Made by a program: the position numbers and the translations under genes. Of a DNA stretch of 64,000 nucleotides, positions 49,745 through 57,254 are shown in pieces. The notes beneath the pieces are model-generated. The model was given only the letters and a program-made list of their open reading frames with translations, searched no databases and had not been told where the DNA came from. Within the stretch, counting starts at the first letter, position 1, and each line of letters opens with the position of its first letter. Origin of the DNA: Candidatus Nitrososphaera evergladensis SR1 (GTDB lineage: Archaea > Thermoproteota > Nitrososphaeria > Nitrososphaerales > Nitrososphaeraceae). Location of the stretch: assembly GCF_000730285.1 (NCBI RefSeq), contig NZ_CP007174.1, positions 2,170,001 through 2,234,000 of the forward strand, written 5' to 3'.

Positions 49745-50449
49745 ATGCGCCTTTTGCGCCCGGCCTTGGCAGTATTTGGGTTTCTCGTCATTGTGCTTGT
49801 CCCGTTACAGCAGGCACTTGGGCAAGAGGAGATCCAGCCCACGAACGTTATAAAATCGCCAAAAGACGAGAGCTTTGTCCTCCCGTACCAGGCGGCAAAC
49901 CGGGACATCCGCAACCCGGTGGTCTACAAGTACGACCAGTCAAAGGGCCAGAACTGGATATTCACGGTCGACGACAAGCTTTCGTACGTCCCAAGAAACG
50001 ACTCCAAAGTCGTGATAACCATCAAGGAGCCGGCGCCAAGCGAAAAGTACATCCAGATATTCATGTACGGAGGCGACGAGCAGAAATTCGTAGTCGCGGT
50101 AAACGCGCCACAGACGGGATACCAGATAATCGAGAGCGGCAACTGGGTCTACGAGGAGCTTGTCACCCTGACCCACAGCGACAACAGCGGGCTCACGGTG
50201 ACGGACGGCAAGAGAATAGTGGTTGACAGGCTCGACATACAGGGATTCAACCCCGCGTCAATCGAGGTGTACGGCATGGACGAAGCAGGAGCGCTTGCAA
50301 ACGCGTACGGCGGGACGCTTGGCATAGGCATCCTGTACGGAAGCCCTTCGGACACTCCGATATACTATGTGCCGGCGGCAGTCATGATAGGCGTTGGCGC
50401 GCTCATGGGCGTTCTTTTGTGGAAGAAGAAGAGATCGTCGTCGTCGTAG
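49745..50449 (+). CDS. Signal-peptide protein with C-terminal membrane anchor
   Basis: 234 residues: signal peptide RPALAVFGFLVIVLVPLQQA, an extracellular beta-rich domain (GQNWIFTVDDKLSYVPRNDS; SEKYIQIFMYGGDEQKFVVA; NWVYEELVTLTHSDNSGLTV), then a C-terminal helix VPAAVMIGVGALMGVLLWKK with a KKKRSSSS end: a type I membrane topology. Family unknown. The frame starts at 49724, but ATG 49745 begins the signal peptide cleanly. The last 47 bases overlap endonuclease III on the other strand. Confidence 0.65.
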   Translation: MRLLRPALAVFGFLVIVLVPLQQALGQEEIQPTNVIKSPKDESFVLPYQAANRDIRNPVVYKYDQSKGQNWIFTVDDKLSYVPRNDSKVVITIKEPAPSEKYIQIFMYGGDEQKFVVAVNAPQTGYQIIESGNWVYEELVTLTHSDNSGLTVTDGKRIVVDRLDIQGFNPASIEVYGMDEAGALANAYGGTLGIGILYGSPSDTPIYYVPAAVMIGVGALMGVLLWKKKRSSSS

Positions 50450-51131
50450 CATAGTAGCGGCACACACTTTTCAAGTCGCACACGCGGCAGTTCGGCTTGA
50501 CAGGCAGGCAGATGTTCTGTCCGTACATGACAAACGTGTCGTTTACCTTTGTCCACAGCCTCCTGTCCACCATCCTGCTCAGCTCCTCCTCGGTCTGCTC
50601 TGGAGTCTTTGTTTCCACGAGCCCAAGGCGGTTTGATATGCGGTGCACGTGTATGTCGACAGGGATAGCAGGCTTGTCAAACGCGTAGACGAGCACGCAG
50701 TTTGCAGTCTTGCGGCCCACGCCTGGAAGTTCCAGCAATTTGTCAATGTCAGAAGGAACAATGCCTCCAAATTTTTCGACGATGGCCTGCGCGACCTGTT
50801 TTATCCTTGCCGCCTTGACATTGTAAAAGCCGATGCTGTGTATCAGTTTTTTAAGGTCGTCAAGGTCGGCAGACGCCAGCTCTTCCGGCGTCCTGTAGGT
50901 TGCAAACAGCTTGTTAACCACCTTTGTCGTGTATTCGTCGCGCGAGCGCGCAGACAGGATGGTTCCTATCAGTATCCGGAAGGGGTCGCCATTCTCTTCC
51001 TTCTGCAGGCCGCGAAGCGCGGTCAGGCGCGGCGGATTTTCCCGGTAAAGCGCCGCTTCCATCCGGCGGAGGATCTCGCCCATTGCCATCTTCTTGTTCT
51101 TTGTCGTCGCAGTCCTCCCCTTCTTGGCCAA
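50403..51131 (-). CDS. nth: Endonuclease III (DNA glycosylase/AP lyase)
   Basis: Endonuclease III removes oxidised pyrimidines and nicks the resulting abasic site. The 242-residue protein has the helix-hairpin-helix LLELPGVGRKTANCVLVYAF with the catalytic lysine, the aspartate in PVDIHVHRISNRLG, and a 4Fe-4S motif CLPVKPNCRVCDLKSVC (C-x6-C-x2-C-x5-C). The N-terminus (first 25 residues) is basic and variable; the core would start at about MGEILRRME. It ends TTTTISSSSTKERP inside the opposing gene's coding sequence. It is divergent to the phosphomevalonate dehydratase genes. Confidence 0.95.
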   Translation of the reverse strand: MAKKGRTATTKNKKMAMGEILRRMEAALYRENPPRLTALRGLQKEENGDPFRILIGTILSARSRDEYTTKVVNKLFATYRTPEELASADLDDLKKLIHSIGFYNVKAARIKQVAQAIVEKFGGIVPSDIDKLLELPGVGRKTANCVLVYAFDKPAIPVDIHVHRISNRLGLVETKTPEQTEEELSRMVDRRLWTKVNDTFVMYGQNICLPVKPNCRVCDLKSVCRYYATTTTISSSSTKERP

Positions 51132-51217
51132 GCAATGGTGCGTTCGTGCGCCCGTGATATAACCCTGCTCCCGTGCAAGAGATATGGTTCTTATACTCTG
51201 TTTATGGAGATGTTTTC

Positions 51218-52384
51218 GTGGAGCTGACGAGGGAGGAGGAGAGGGCGCTTGCAGGAGAAGAGGGCGAGGCGCTTGCTATGGCGTACCGCATCCTTGCGGC
51301 CATCGGTGAGGCCACGGGCGCAAAGAGGCTGGTGCCGATAAAGTGGGCCCACGTTTCTGGCGTCAACTATAACACTATTGGCGACGCAGGCGTGCAGTTC
51401 CTTGAAAAGTTCAGCGAGGGTGCAAGGGTCGCAGTAAAGACGACTATAAACCCGATGGGCTATGACAGAAGCAGGCCAGAGCAATTGCCTGAAAAGTTCA
51501 TTGAAAGGCAGGCAAGCATAATGCGCTCGTACGAGCGCATGGGAGTCACGCCATCGTTTACGTGCACTCCTTACGAGGTTTTTGACATCCCGAAAAAGGG
51601 CACCGCGGTCAGCTTTGCAGAAAGCAACGCGGCCGTGTTTTCAAATTCGCTCCTTGGACTTCGCACCAACAAGGAGAGCGCGCTCTCCGCCCTTGCAAGC
51701 TCTGTCACCGGCAAGGCGCCGCTTTCAGACCTGCGCCTTGACGAAGCAAGGAGCCCCAGGGTGGCCATAGAGACAAAAGGACTTGCATTTGAAAGCGATC
51801 TGGACTATGGCCTGCTCGGGTATTTTGCGGGCAAGGTGGTAAAGGACAGCAGCGTCGCGCTTGCAGGCAGCATTGGAAGTTCAATAGGCAGGCCGCAGGC
51901 AAAAGCGCTTTCCGCAGGCATCGGCACTTCCGGCTCGTGCGGCATGTTCTCGCTTGGAGATTCGATAGCAGGCAAGGAAAAGATAGCGTTTGGCAAAGAG
52001 GAAGCAAAAAAGGCAAGGGACGAATTGAACACGGCGGAAGACGGCGACATCATCACCCTTGGAAGCCCGCAGCTAGGGCTTGAAGAGCTTGCCACCCTTG
52101 CCAAGATGACAGAGGGCAAGAAATTCAACAAACGCTGCATGATATTCTGCTCACGCGCCATCCACAACCAGGCGACCAAGATCGGCCTGACAGGGCAGAT
52201 CGAAAAGGCAGGAGGCGAGTTCATGTGCGATTCTTGTACGTGCCTGACGCCGTACGTCGACAAGGACAAGTACGATTCCGTGGTAACAAGCAGCGTCAAG
52301 GCGGCGTACTACATGAACAACTCTAACAAGGTACGAGTCGCGCTCAAGGACATAAAGACAATAGTAAAGGAGTACACAAGATGA
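51218..52384 (+). CDS. Phosphomevalonate dehydratase large subunit (aconitase X)
   Basis: The archaeal mevalonate pathway uses a two-subunit aconitase X enzyme to dehydrate 5-phosphomevalonate to trans-anhydromevalonate phosphate. The 388 residues match the AcnX catalytic domain (DUF521): GVNYNTIGDAGVQFLEKFSE, TTINPMGYDRSRPEQLPEKF, SFTCTPYEVFDIPKKGT and FSLGDSIAG; C-terminal CDSCTCLTPYV provides cluster-binding cysteines. GTG 51218 is preferred over GTG 51173, since a GTTCTTATACTC box (51187-51198) lies within the longer form. The small subunit starts with a four-base overlap. It supplies isoprenoid for lipids, along with the reductase at 24.3 kb. Confidence 0.88.
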   Translation: MELTREEERALAGEEGEALAMAYRILAAIGEATGAKRLVPIKWAHVSGVNYNTIGDAGVQFLEKFSEGARVAVKTTINPMGYDRSRPEQLPEKFIERQASIMRSYERMGVTPSFTCTPYEVFDIPKKGTAVSFAESNAAVFSNSLLGLRTNKESALSALASSVTGKAPLSDLRLDEARSPRVAIETKGLAFESDLDYGLLGYFAGKVVKDSSVALAGSIGSSIGRPQAKALSAGIGTSGSCGMFSLGDSIAGKEKIAFGKEEAKKARDELNTAEDGDIITLGSPQLGLEELATLAKMTEGKKFNKRCMIFCSRAIHNQATKIGLTGQIEKAGGEFMCDSCTCLTPYVDKDKYDSVVTSSVKAAYYMNNSNKVRVALKDIKTIVKEYTR

Positions 52385-52791
52385 CAATGATAACCGGTTG
52401 CCGCAGGATTGTTGGCGGCAAGGGCGAAGGCGAGGCGCTTGTCAGCTCGCAGCCGATAAACTTTCTTGCGATGGTCGAGGCAAAAAGCGGCAGGATAACC
52501 GACCCAAAGCACAAGCTTTACGGCAAGTCGCTCAAAGACACGGTCCTGGTGTTTCCAAACGCCGTTGGAAGCAGCGTGGGCGCATACGTCTTTTATTCGC
52601 TCAAGGAAGCAGGAACGGCTCCAAAGGCCATAGTGTGCGCAAAAGCAGACATTACCACCGCCTCTGGTTGCGCAATCGCCAACATCCCGGTCGTCGACCT
52701 CCCGGAGAAGTCGTCATCCTTAGTGTCTCTGGTTAGGCCCGGCTCCAGAATAAAGGTAGATGCAGACGCGGGCCAGATAGCAACAGTTTAA
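52381..52791 (+). CDS. Phosphomevalonate dehydratase small subunit (aconitase X swivel domain)
   Basis: 136 residues of the DUF126/AcnX small subunit: GCRRIVGGKGEGEALVSSQP, then LGGMVEAKSGRITDP-like segment (LAMVEAKSGRITDPKHKLYG), VLVFPNAVGSSVGAYVFYSL and ASGCAIANIPVVD. It overlaps the large subunit by four bases (ATGA), so the two are translated together and form the enzyme. Confidence 0.88.
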   Translation: MTMITGCRRIVGGKGEGEALVSSQPINFLAMVEAKSGRITDPKHKLYGKSLKDTVLVFPNAVGSSVGAYVFYSLKEAGTAPKAIVCAKADITTASGCAIANIPVVDLPEKSSSLVSLVRPGSRIKVDADAGQIATV

Positions 52792-52818
52792 TCTTTTTTC
52801 CTACGCAGCAAAGCTTGC

Positions 52819-52893
52819 TCGGTGCACGGCACACCAGATGGGCGAACCGACCGCGGCTAGCCTGCGGAATGACGACCAAAGTCCGTGCACCGA
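52819..52893. ncRNA. Candidate structured RNA or hairpin element
   Basis: TCGGTGCACGG (52819-52829) pairs exactly with CCGTGCACCGA (52883-52893), an 11-bp stem. Inside, CCGC (52851-52854) and GCGG (52864-52867) bracket the palindrome GGCTAGCC, giving a stem-internal loop-stem shape. It follows a T-rich stretch after the AcnX small subunit and precedes the promoter of the next gene. The layout recalls a guide RNA with a two-sided internal loop (H/ACA-like), but no ACA box is at the expected place, so identity is open; it may be only a terminator or regulatory hairpin. Confidence 0.4.
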
Positions 52894-52933
52894 CTGAAAA
52901 AACCTTTTATTTGCGCGTGGAAACGGGATCATA

Positions 52934-53149
52934 TTGGTCAGCTACTGTCCCGAATGTGGAGGCGAGCTCAAGTTTGACCTCGCCAGCAAGAATTTCATCT
53001 GCAAGAGCTGCGGCCTTTTTGCTTCAAGAGAAAAAATAGACGAGCTGCGCGACAAGGCCGACGCCAGAAAAGAAGACATGCGCCAAAAGAAGCATGACGA
53101 TTACATCGACTGGTGGCAGTCTTCCAAGAAGGACAAGCAGCAAAAATAA
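52934..53149 (+). CDS. Small zinc-ribbon protein
   Basis: 71 residues: a zinc ribbon YCPECGGELKFDLASKNFIC, K-S-CG (two C-x2-C knuckles), followed by a charged helix (EKIDELRDKADARKEDMRQK). It resembles small archaeal zinc-ribbon proteins of unknown function. TTG 52934 starts about 25-30 bases after CCTTTTATTTG (52903-52913), so it is probably leaderless. Confidence 0.75.
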   Translation: MVSYCPECGGELKFDLASKNFICKSCGLFASREKIDELRDKADARKEDMRQKKHDDYIDWWQSSKKDKQQK

Positions 53150-53203
53150 CACAGAGCCCGAGAATAATTAATATCCCTAGCAGGGCTTGCAGCAGATGTA
53201 ATC

Positions 53204-54160
53204 TTGCACACCTGCACCAAGTGCCACAAAGACCCTTCCGTGTATTTTCGCGCCTACTCTGGCGAGTACCTGTGCAAGAAGTGCTTTGTGCGATCCATCG
53301 AGGACAAGACCGCAAGGACGATGTCCAAGTACTCGATGCTGAAATACGGCGAGCGGGTCGCCGTAGGCGTTTCTGGTGGAAAGGACAGCCTTTCGCTTTT
53401 GTATGTTTTAAAAAAGATCTTTGACGAGCACGACCGTGGCAAAGACGACCTCATCGCAGTCACGATTGACGAGGGGATAAAGGGATACCGTGACGAGTCG
53501 CTTGAAATCGTCAAGGACTTTTGCCTGCAGCTTGGAGTGCAGGGCAAGATAATGAGCTACAAGGATCTGTTTGGCGTGTCGATGGACGAGGCGATGGTGC
53601 TGCGGCCATCAGAGAAAAAGATGTCATCATGCTCGATGTGCGGCACGTTCAGGCGGCGTGCTATTGACTTGGCGGCAGAAAGCGTCGGCGCAGACGTCGT
53701 AGCTACTGCGCACAACATGGACGACCAGCTTCAGACGTTTATGATCAATTTATTGGCAGGCGACGTGGAGCGCATCGGCTGGATATACCCGGAGCCGATA
53801 GAGTACGCAGGCGGCATGAAAAAGATCAAGCCCTTTGTGGAACTGTACGAGCACGAAATAGTATTTTACGCGCTGCAGCGCGAGATCCCGTTCCAGTCAG
53901 AGGAATGCCCGTACATGAACGAGAGCATCAGGACGGACCTGCGCGAGTTTTTCAACAAGATGGAAGGGGAGCACCCGGGGATAAAGAACAACGCGTACGC
54001 GTCGATGATGAAAGTGTCGGAAAAATTACGAGCGTCGTTTACAGAGCCAAGGGGCGACAAAAAATGCAGGCTGTGCGGCCGCGATTCCACCGGCGATGTC
54101 TGCTCGGTATGCAAGACAACAAAGAGTCTGCTCGGACAGGCGTCACAAATCGACCGCTAG
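53204..54160 (+). CDS. tRNA 2-thiolation protein of the TtuA/Ncs6 family
   Basis: 318 residues. N-terminal zinc finger (CTKCHKDPSVYF...CKKCF), PP-loop VAVGVSGGKDSLSLLYVL for adenylating tRNA, the catalytic/cluster cysteine site SSCSMCGTFRRRA, and a C-terminal second zinc finger CRLCGRDSTGDVCSVC. This is the TtuA/Ncs6/CTU1 type, which thiolates U34 or U54 of tRNA. The start is TTG 53204, after AATAATTAATATC (53162-53174). Sulfur may come from ThiS/Urm1-like carriers or from SufS. TTG is the only start near the first Cys. Confidence 0.9.
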   Translation: MHTCTKCHKDPSVYFRAYSGEYLCKKCFVRSIEDKTARTMSKYSMLKYGERVAVGVSGGKDSLSLLYVLKKIFDEHDRGKDDLIAVTIDEGIKGYRDESLEIVKDFCLQLGVQGKIMSYKDLFGVSMDEAMVLRPSEKKMSSCSMCGTFRRRAIDLAAESVGADVVATAHNMDDQLQTFMINLLAGDVERIGWIYPEPIEYAGGMKKIKPFVELYEHEIVFYALQREIPFQSEECPYMNESIRTDLREFFNKMEGEHPGIKNNAYASMMKVSEKLRASFTEPRGDKKCRLCGRDSTGDVCSVCKTTKSLLGQASQIDR

Positions 54161-54189
54161 TATAATATAGCGATTTTTGTACAGGCATT

Positions 54190-54509
54190 GTGGAGGCAGG
54201 GAGGGTCGGGGTGCTAGCCGTGCCCCACACTGGAAATCGGCTTTATGCCAGGATCAGTAACCGCTGGGTAAATCCGCTGGGAGGGGGTACCCGCTTGCCT
54301 TGCGGAAATGAAATCACGCCGTGTCGGATGGTTATGAGCAGCGATCTGCGCGAAGGCGCGGCGTCGACTGCGCATCGTCGAAATGGGTGAGGTCCGGGAG
54401 GGAGCAACCCTAAGGCGGCGTAGCCATGCTAGCACGTCTACGTGGTGGATCTCGCAGGGCTTGAGATGGGGCCTTTTTCCAACGGTGGTACCGGTGGGCT
54501 GCCTCCACT
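54190..54509 (+). ncRNA. Signal recognition particle RNA (7S/SRP RNA)
   Basis: About 320 bases without a protein gene. TGGAGGCAG (54191-54199) pairs with CTGCCTCCA (54499-54507), forming the closing helix 1 of archaeal SRP RNA. The highly conserved helix 8 region is present near 54391-54420 as GAGGTCCGGGAGGGAGCAAC and CCTAAGG, with the asymmetrical loop that binds SRP54. A GCGCGAAGGCGC hairpin lies where helix 6 would bind SRP19. The Alu-like 5' part contains GGTGCTAGCCGTGCCCCACA. A TATAATATAG box (54160-54169) precedes it by about 25 bases. Confidence 0.88.
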
Positions 54510-54536
54510 CTCTTTTGTATATGTGTACTGGGAGTA

Positions 54537-54598
54537 GGGGCGTGCTTCCAGTGGAACACGGCAATTTCCGGTTACTTCTTTTATACTCTCAAGAAAAA
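54537..54598 (+). repeat. Convergent-junction 62-bp element, copy C
   Basis: 58 of 62 bases match 39139-39200. It starts GGGGCGTGCTTCCAGTGG and ends in a T-rich CTTCTTTTATACTC stretch. Placed 27 bases after SRP RNA and before the convergent Met-rich membrane gene. Confidence 0.8.
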
Positions 54599-54633
54599 AT
54601 GAACAGAGTTGTTGGCAGCGAGTTAGGCTATCA

Positions 54634-55080
54634 TCACTTTTTGGCTAGTGCCAGTATTCCTGCTATGATTCCAAGTATTGGACCGATGAAGAAGCCACTC
54701 ATGCTGACAAGACCTACAATAGACGCAACTAGAATTCCGATTCCCCAGACGCCCGCACTTGCTGGCTTTCTATGAATGGCCAATCCTCCTGCTACAGATA
54801 CTGCACCTGCACCTACAGATATTGCAGACAAGGTCCCGACAGCCCACCACATGAATCCTGCACCGTCTGGCACCATCATAGTCATGCCCCATCCTCCGCT
54901 TCCACCCATCATCATTTGGCCGCCCAGTCCAGATGGCATCATCATCCCCATCATCTGCGTGTTCCATAGGCTAAGCATTGAAAGGGCAAATATTCCTCCC
55001 GCAAGCATGAGTGCGCCTCCTATGACTGCCATTATCGCGGAAGGAGCTATTCCTCCGTTGGTTTTTGAGACACTTTCCAA
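54634..55080 (-). CDS. Met-rich membrane protein of the copper regulon
   Basis: 148 residues, about four membrane helices (PSAIMAVIGGALMLAGGIFA; FMWWAVGTLSAISVGAGAVS; GVWGIGILVASIVGLVSMSG; IGPILGIIAGILAL). The extracellular-looking loop WNTQMMGMMMPSGLGGQMMM is very rich in Met, which suits Cu+ binding. Its promoter has the palindrome TTTACAATTGTAAA at 55143 and a TATA-like GCTTATCT at 55128-55135 (minus strand). Start is TTG 55080, with AAGGAGGAG nine bases before it, a clear ribosome-binding site. Function (copper storage or transport) is inferred. Confidence 0.7.
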   Translation of the reverse strand: MESVSKTNGGIAPSAIMAVIGGALMLAGGIFALSMLSLWNTQMMGMMMPSGLGGQMMMGGSGGWGMTMMVPDGAGFMWWAVGTLSAISVGAGAVSVAGGLAIHRKPASAGVWGIGILVASIVGLVSMSGFFIGPILGIIAGILALAKK

Positions 55081-55142
55081 TTGTTATCGCTCCTCCTTCT
55101 GCACACCTTATTGTTGCAGAAAATGATAGATAAGCGCAGCAA

Positions 55143-55156
55143 TTTACAATTGTAAA
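55143..55156. promoter_or_regulatory. Copper-regulon palindrome, site 1 (bidirectional)
   Basis: TTTACAATTGTAAA, a perfect 14-bp palindrome. It lies about eight bases from the TATA-like box on each side: TTGATATAAC at 55165 for the YHS gene and GCTTATCT at 55128-55135 for the Met-rich gene. Confidence 0.8.
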
Positions 55157-55195
55157 GTGCTGTATTGATATAACACGGGTTAGAGCTGAAAGTAC

Positions 55196-55387
55196 ATGCT
55201 CGGATTACTTCAAAAGCATTGCCCGGTATGCGGAATGGACGTTGACAAGAATACAGCAATGAAAAGATTCGGGAAATACTTTTGTTCAGAGGAGCACGCC
55301 GGGCAATATGCCGAAATGAAAATGGCAAGGGATATAGAAAGAAAGGATTATGAAGATAGGGGCTCCGGCGGCGGAGGATGCTGTTAG
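55196..55387 (+). CDS. YHS/TRASH-type metal-binding protein, 63 residues
   Basis: A small protein with the YHS/TRASH pattern: HCPVCGMDVDKNTAMKRFGK, then YFCSEEHAGQYAEMK, and a C-terminal GSGGGGCC tail with two further Cys. TRASH-type knuckles bind Cu+ or other soft metals with Cys. The promoter carries the shared palindrome. It likely buffers or delivers copper in the cytoplasm. ATG 55196 is 20-30 bases after the TATA box. Confidence 0.8.
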   Translation: MLGLLQKHCPVCGMDVDKNTAMKRFGKYFCSEEHAGQYAEMKMARDIERKDYEDRGSGGGGCC

Positions 55388-55418
55388 CTGCATAATATCA
55401 GGTGAATGAGAGAAAAAA

Positions 55419-55934
55419 ATGACAAAAGGCAGCAAGCCAGATGCAAGAACACAAAAGAGCGGCATCAAGATAATCATCATAGCTGCCATAGCAGTTATAG
55501 CTGCAGGAATTACTGCCGCTGCAGCTAGTGGCGCGATTCAACCGCCAAATGCACCAATGGCAAGTACCAATAACGACAAGCCGATGGTCATGCACATTCA
55601 TCCTAAACTCTCGCTATTAGTTGGCGGTCAAGAAACACAGGTTCCACAAAATATAGGGATAGACAAGACTTTATGGAATGACCATTCGCTTGACTCTTTT
55701 GGTATGCAGGGAATGGCCCCGCTACACACGCATGACACAAGCGGCACAATTCACGTCGAATCCAATGAGCAGAGGGACTACACATTGGGCCAACTTTTGG
55801 ACATCTGGGGCGTGATGTCGGACAGCAAGTATGCAGGCAAGGAAGTAAAAGTGATCGCAGACGGCAGTCCTGTCCCCGACTTTAAGAATCTGGTTCTAAA
55901 GGACGGGCAGGAAATCAGGCTAGAGGTATCATGA
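55419..55934 (+). CDS. Membrane-anchored His-containing protein
   Basis: 171 residues: N-terminal membrane helix IKIIIIAAIAVIAAGITAAA, then an exported domain with MVMHIHPKLSLLVGGQETQV, MQGMAPLHTHDTSGTIHVES and DYTLGQLLDIWGVMSDSKYAG. The H-x-H and H-T-H-D-x2-G-x-I-H pattern is found in small exported proteins of bacteria and archaea, and may bind metal. It comes 31 bases after the YHS gene, without its own clear promoter, and probably shares that copper-regulated transcript. Confidence 0.7.
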   Translation: MTKGSKPDARTQKSGIKIIIIAAIAVIAAGITAAAASGAIQPPNAPMASTNNDKPMVMHIHPKLSLLVGGQETQVPQNIGIDKTLWNDHSLDSFGMQGMAPLHTHDTSGTIHVESNEQRDYTLGQLLDIWGVMSDSKYAGKEVKVIADGSPVPDFKNLVLKDGQEIRLEVS

Positions 55935-56035
55935 GGACTGCAGCAAGGGCTAAGAAAGACACAAGACCGATGAATGAAGCAAGTCCAGAGCAAGCTAGGT
56001 TTTAATGTCAAAAAATCCCTTTTTTGATTAGATAA

Positions 56036-56809
56036 ATGTCTATCAAGTGTGCAGAATGCCAGTGTGACCCGCAGGATTGCATGAAGGTGGAACATGCTCA
56101 ACGCTGTGGCACCTGCACCAAAGAGGCATGTTGTTGTATTGCCATTCATAACAGTGCGAAAAAGTATGCGTCAAAGTTGACGCTGACAAAAATGAATGAC
56201 GATTGCTGCGCTTCGGGTGTTTGTAAAAATGACTCTATACCGCAAAAAACAACCTCGCAATCCGGCTTACTTCAGTTTCTTAGAAATGCAAAAGCACTGT
56301 ACGCTGCTGCACTTGGCATTGAAATTCTCTGCATCGTGGCTACTGAAATTGGCGAAAACACGGGCTTGTACCTCTTTGGCTTCAATCAGATAGGGATACC
56401 TATAGCATATGCAATGGGCTACGCCCTTGCAGGATTTACTACGTTTGCCACAATACTTGGCAGATACAATTACGGCTCAAATGACAGGATTGACGGCTGC
56501 TGCTCTGTTTTGGAGCAAGGAGCAGGAACAGGCTTTACCTCAAACCTAAAGACGACTTTCAAAAACCTTGCAATTGGCATGACTAAACTGCCTCAGCTGC
56601 ACCGCCAACCAAACAAAAAGTACATGTTGAAAACAAGTGCATACATTCTAGTAACTGCTGAAAGTGCTTGCATCCTGACAGCAGAGACAATCGATTTAGT
56701 ATTCTATCAATACTCGTTGCTACTGTCAATTCCTTTGGCTCTCCTTGCCGGTGCCTTCACGGTGGTCGCACCAGAAGCCTACCGAAAGACAAAACGAAAG
56801 GCTAACTGA
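56036..56809 (+). CDS. Cys-rich N-terminus, four-helix membrane protein
   Basis: 257 residues. The first 63 include twelve Cys: CAECQCDPQDC, CGTCTKEACCC, and DDCCASGVC. Four membrane helices follow: ALYAAALGIEILCIVATEIG, IPIAYAMGYALAGFTTFATI, SAYILVTAESACILTAETID and YSLLLSIPLALLAGAFTVVA. The Cys clusters suit soft metal binding. Family unknown. ATG 56036 follows GGTTTTAATG (55998-56007), a TATA-like box at the right distance. No palindrome of the copper type is upstream, so its membership of the regulon is by position only. Confidence 0.65.
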   Translation: MSIKCAECQCDPQDCMKVEHAQRCGTCTKEACCCIAIHNSAKKYASKLTLTKMNDDCCASGVCKNDSIPQKTTSQSGLLQFLRNAKALYAAALGIEILCIVATEIGENTGLYLFGFNQIGIPIAYAMGYALAGFTTFATILGRYNYGSNDRIDGCCSVLEQGAGTGFTSNLKTTFKNLAIGMTKLPQLHRQPNKKYMLKTSAYILVTAESACILTAETIDLVFYQYSLLLSIPLALLAGAFTVVAPEAYRKTKRKAN

Positions 56810-56993
56810 CCTATTGTATATTCTTCATCATCCCAATTCAACACATCGCGACTCGGTCTCAACAGAGACGGAGTTTCACCCGAATTTTCACCAGTGCCAT
56901 AAATGATCGCAACCCTCATAGCAATCCAAGCAGCACCACATAGCAGATGCAGAGCCTTGCAAAAGAAAGTGTCATCGGAAGGATTGCGCCGAC

Positions 56994-57254
56994 TTACTTT
57001 TTCTTTCTTCCCTTGATCTTCGTGTAGACAATATAACCAACAAGACCTACGGCTGCCGCGGCAGCCAGCACTCTGATTATATCACGAATGTCAAATGGAG
57101 ATGAGGCAGGAATATTATTACTGCTGCTTTGCGGTTGTTCTTCTTCCGTCTGGGCAGGCGCAGGTTGCGGGACATCCAGAACCAGCTTGACAGGATACAG
57201 CCTTGAAACTATCAAGCCGTCATCGTCCTTCTCAGGAGTCTGAACCTTGACCAT
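56994..57254 (-). CDS. C-terminal fragment of the beta-propeller protein with membrane anchor (split by frameshift)
   Basis: 86 residues from ATG 57254: VKVQTPEKDDDGLIVSRLYP and KLVLDVPQPAPAQTEEEQPQ, then the helix VLAAAAAVGLVGYIVYTKIK and RKKK, a standard membrane anchor. The frame remains open before the ATG as SGQNNSKPGNYTAM, which continues an Ig-like strand (pGnYta pattern). It thus looks like the missing end of the 57212-58669 gene rather than an independent protein. Whether the shift is real or a sequencing error cannot be told here. Confidence 0.6.
   Translation of the reverse strand: MVKVQTPEKDDDGLIVSRLYPVKLVLDVPQPAPAQTEEEQPQSSSNNIPASSPFDIRDIIRVLAAAAAVGLVGYIVYTKIKGRKKK

Noticed and set aside
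54190-54390. Short coding frames within 54190-54500
   Set aside because: Region fits SRP RNA by terminal pairing and helix 8 sequence; frames are incidental.
56810-56993. Possible pseudogene or RNA between the Cys-rich membrane gene and the propeller fragment
   Set aside because: Only a 5-bp hairpin (GTCTC-AACA-GAGAC) is visible; no coding similarity or RNA signature.
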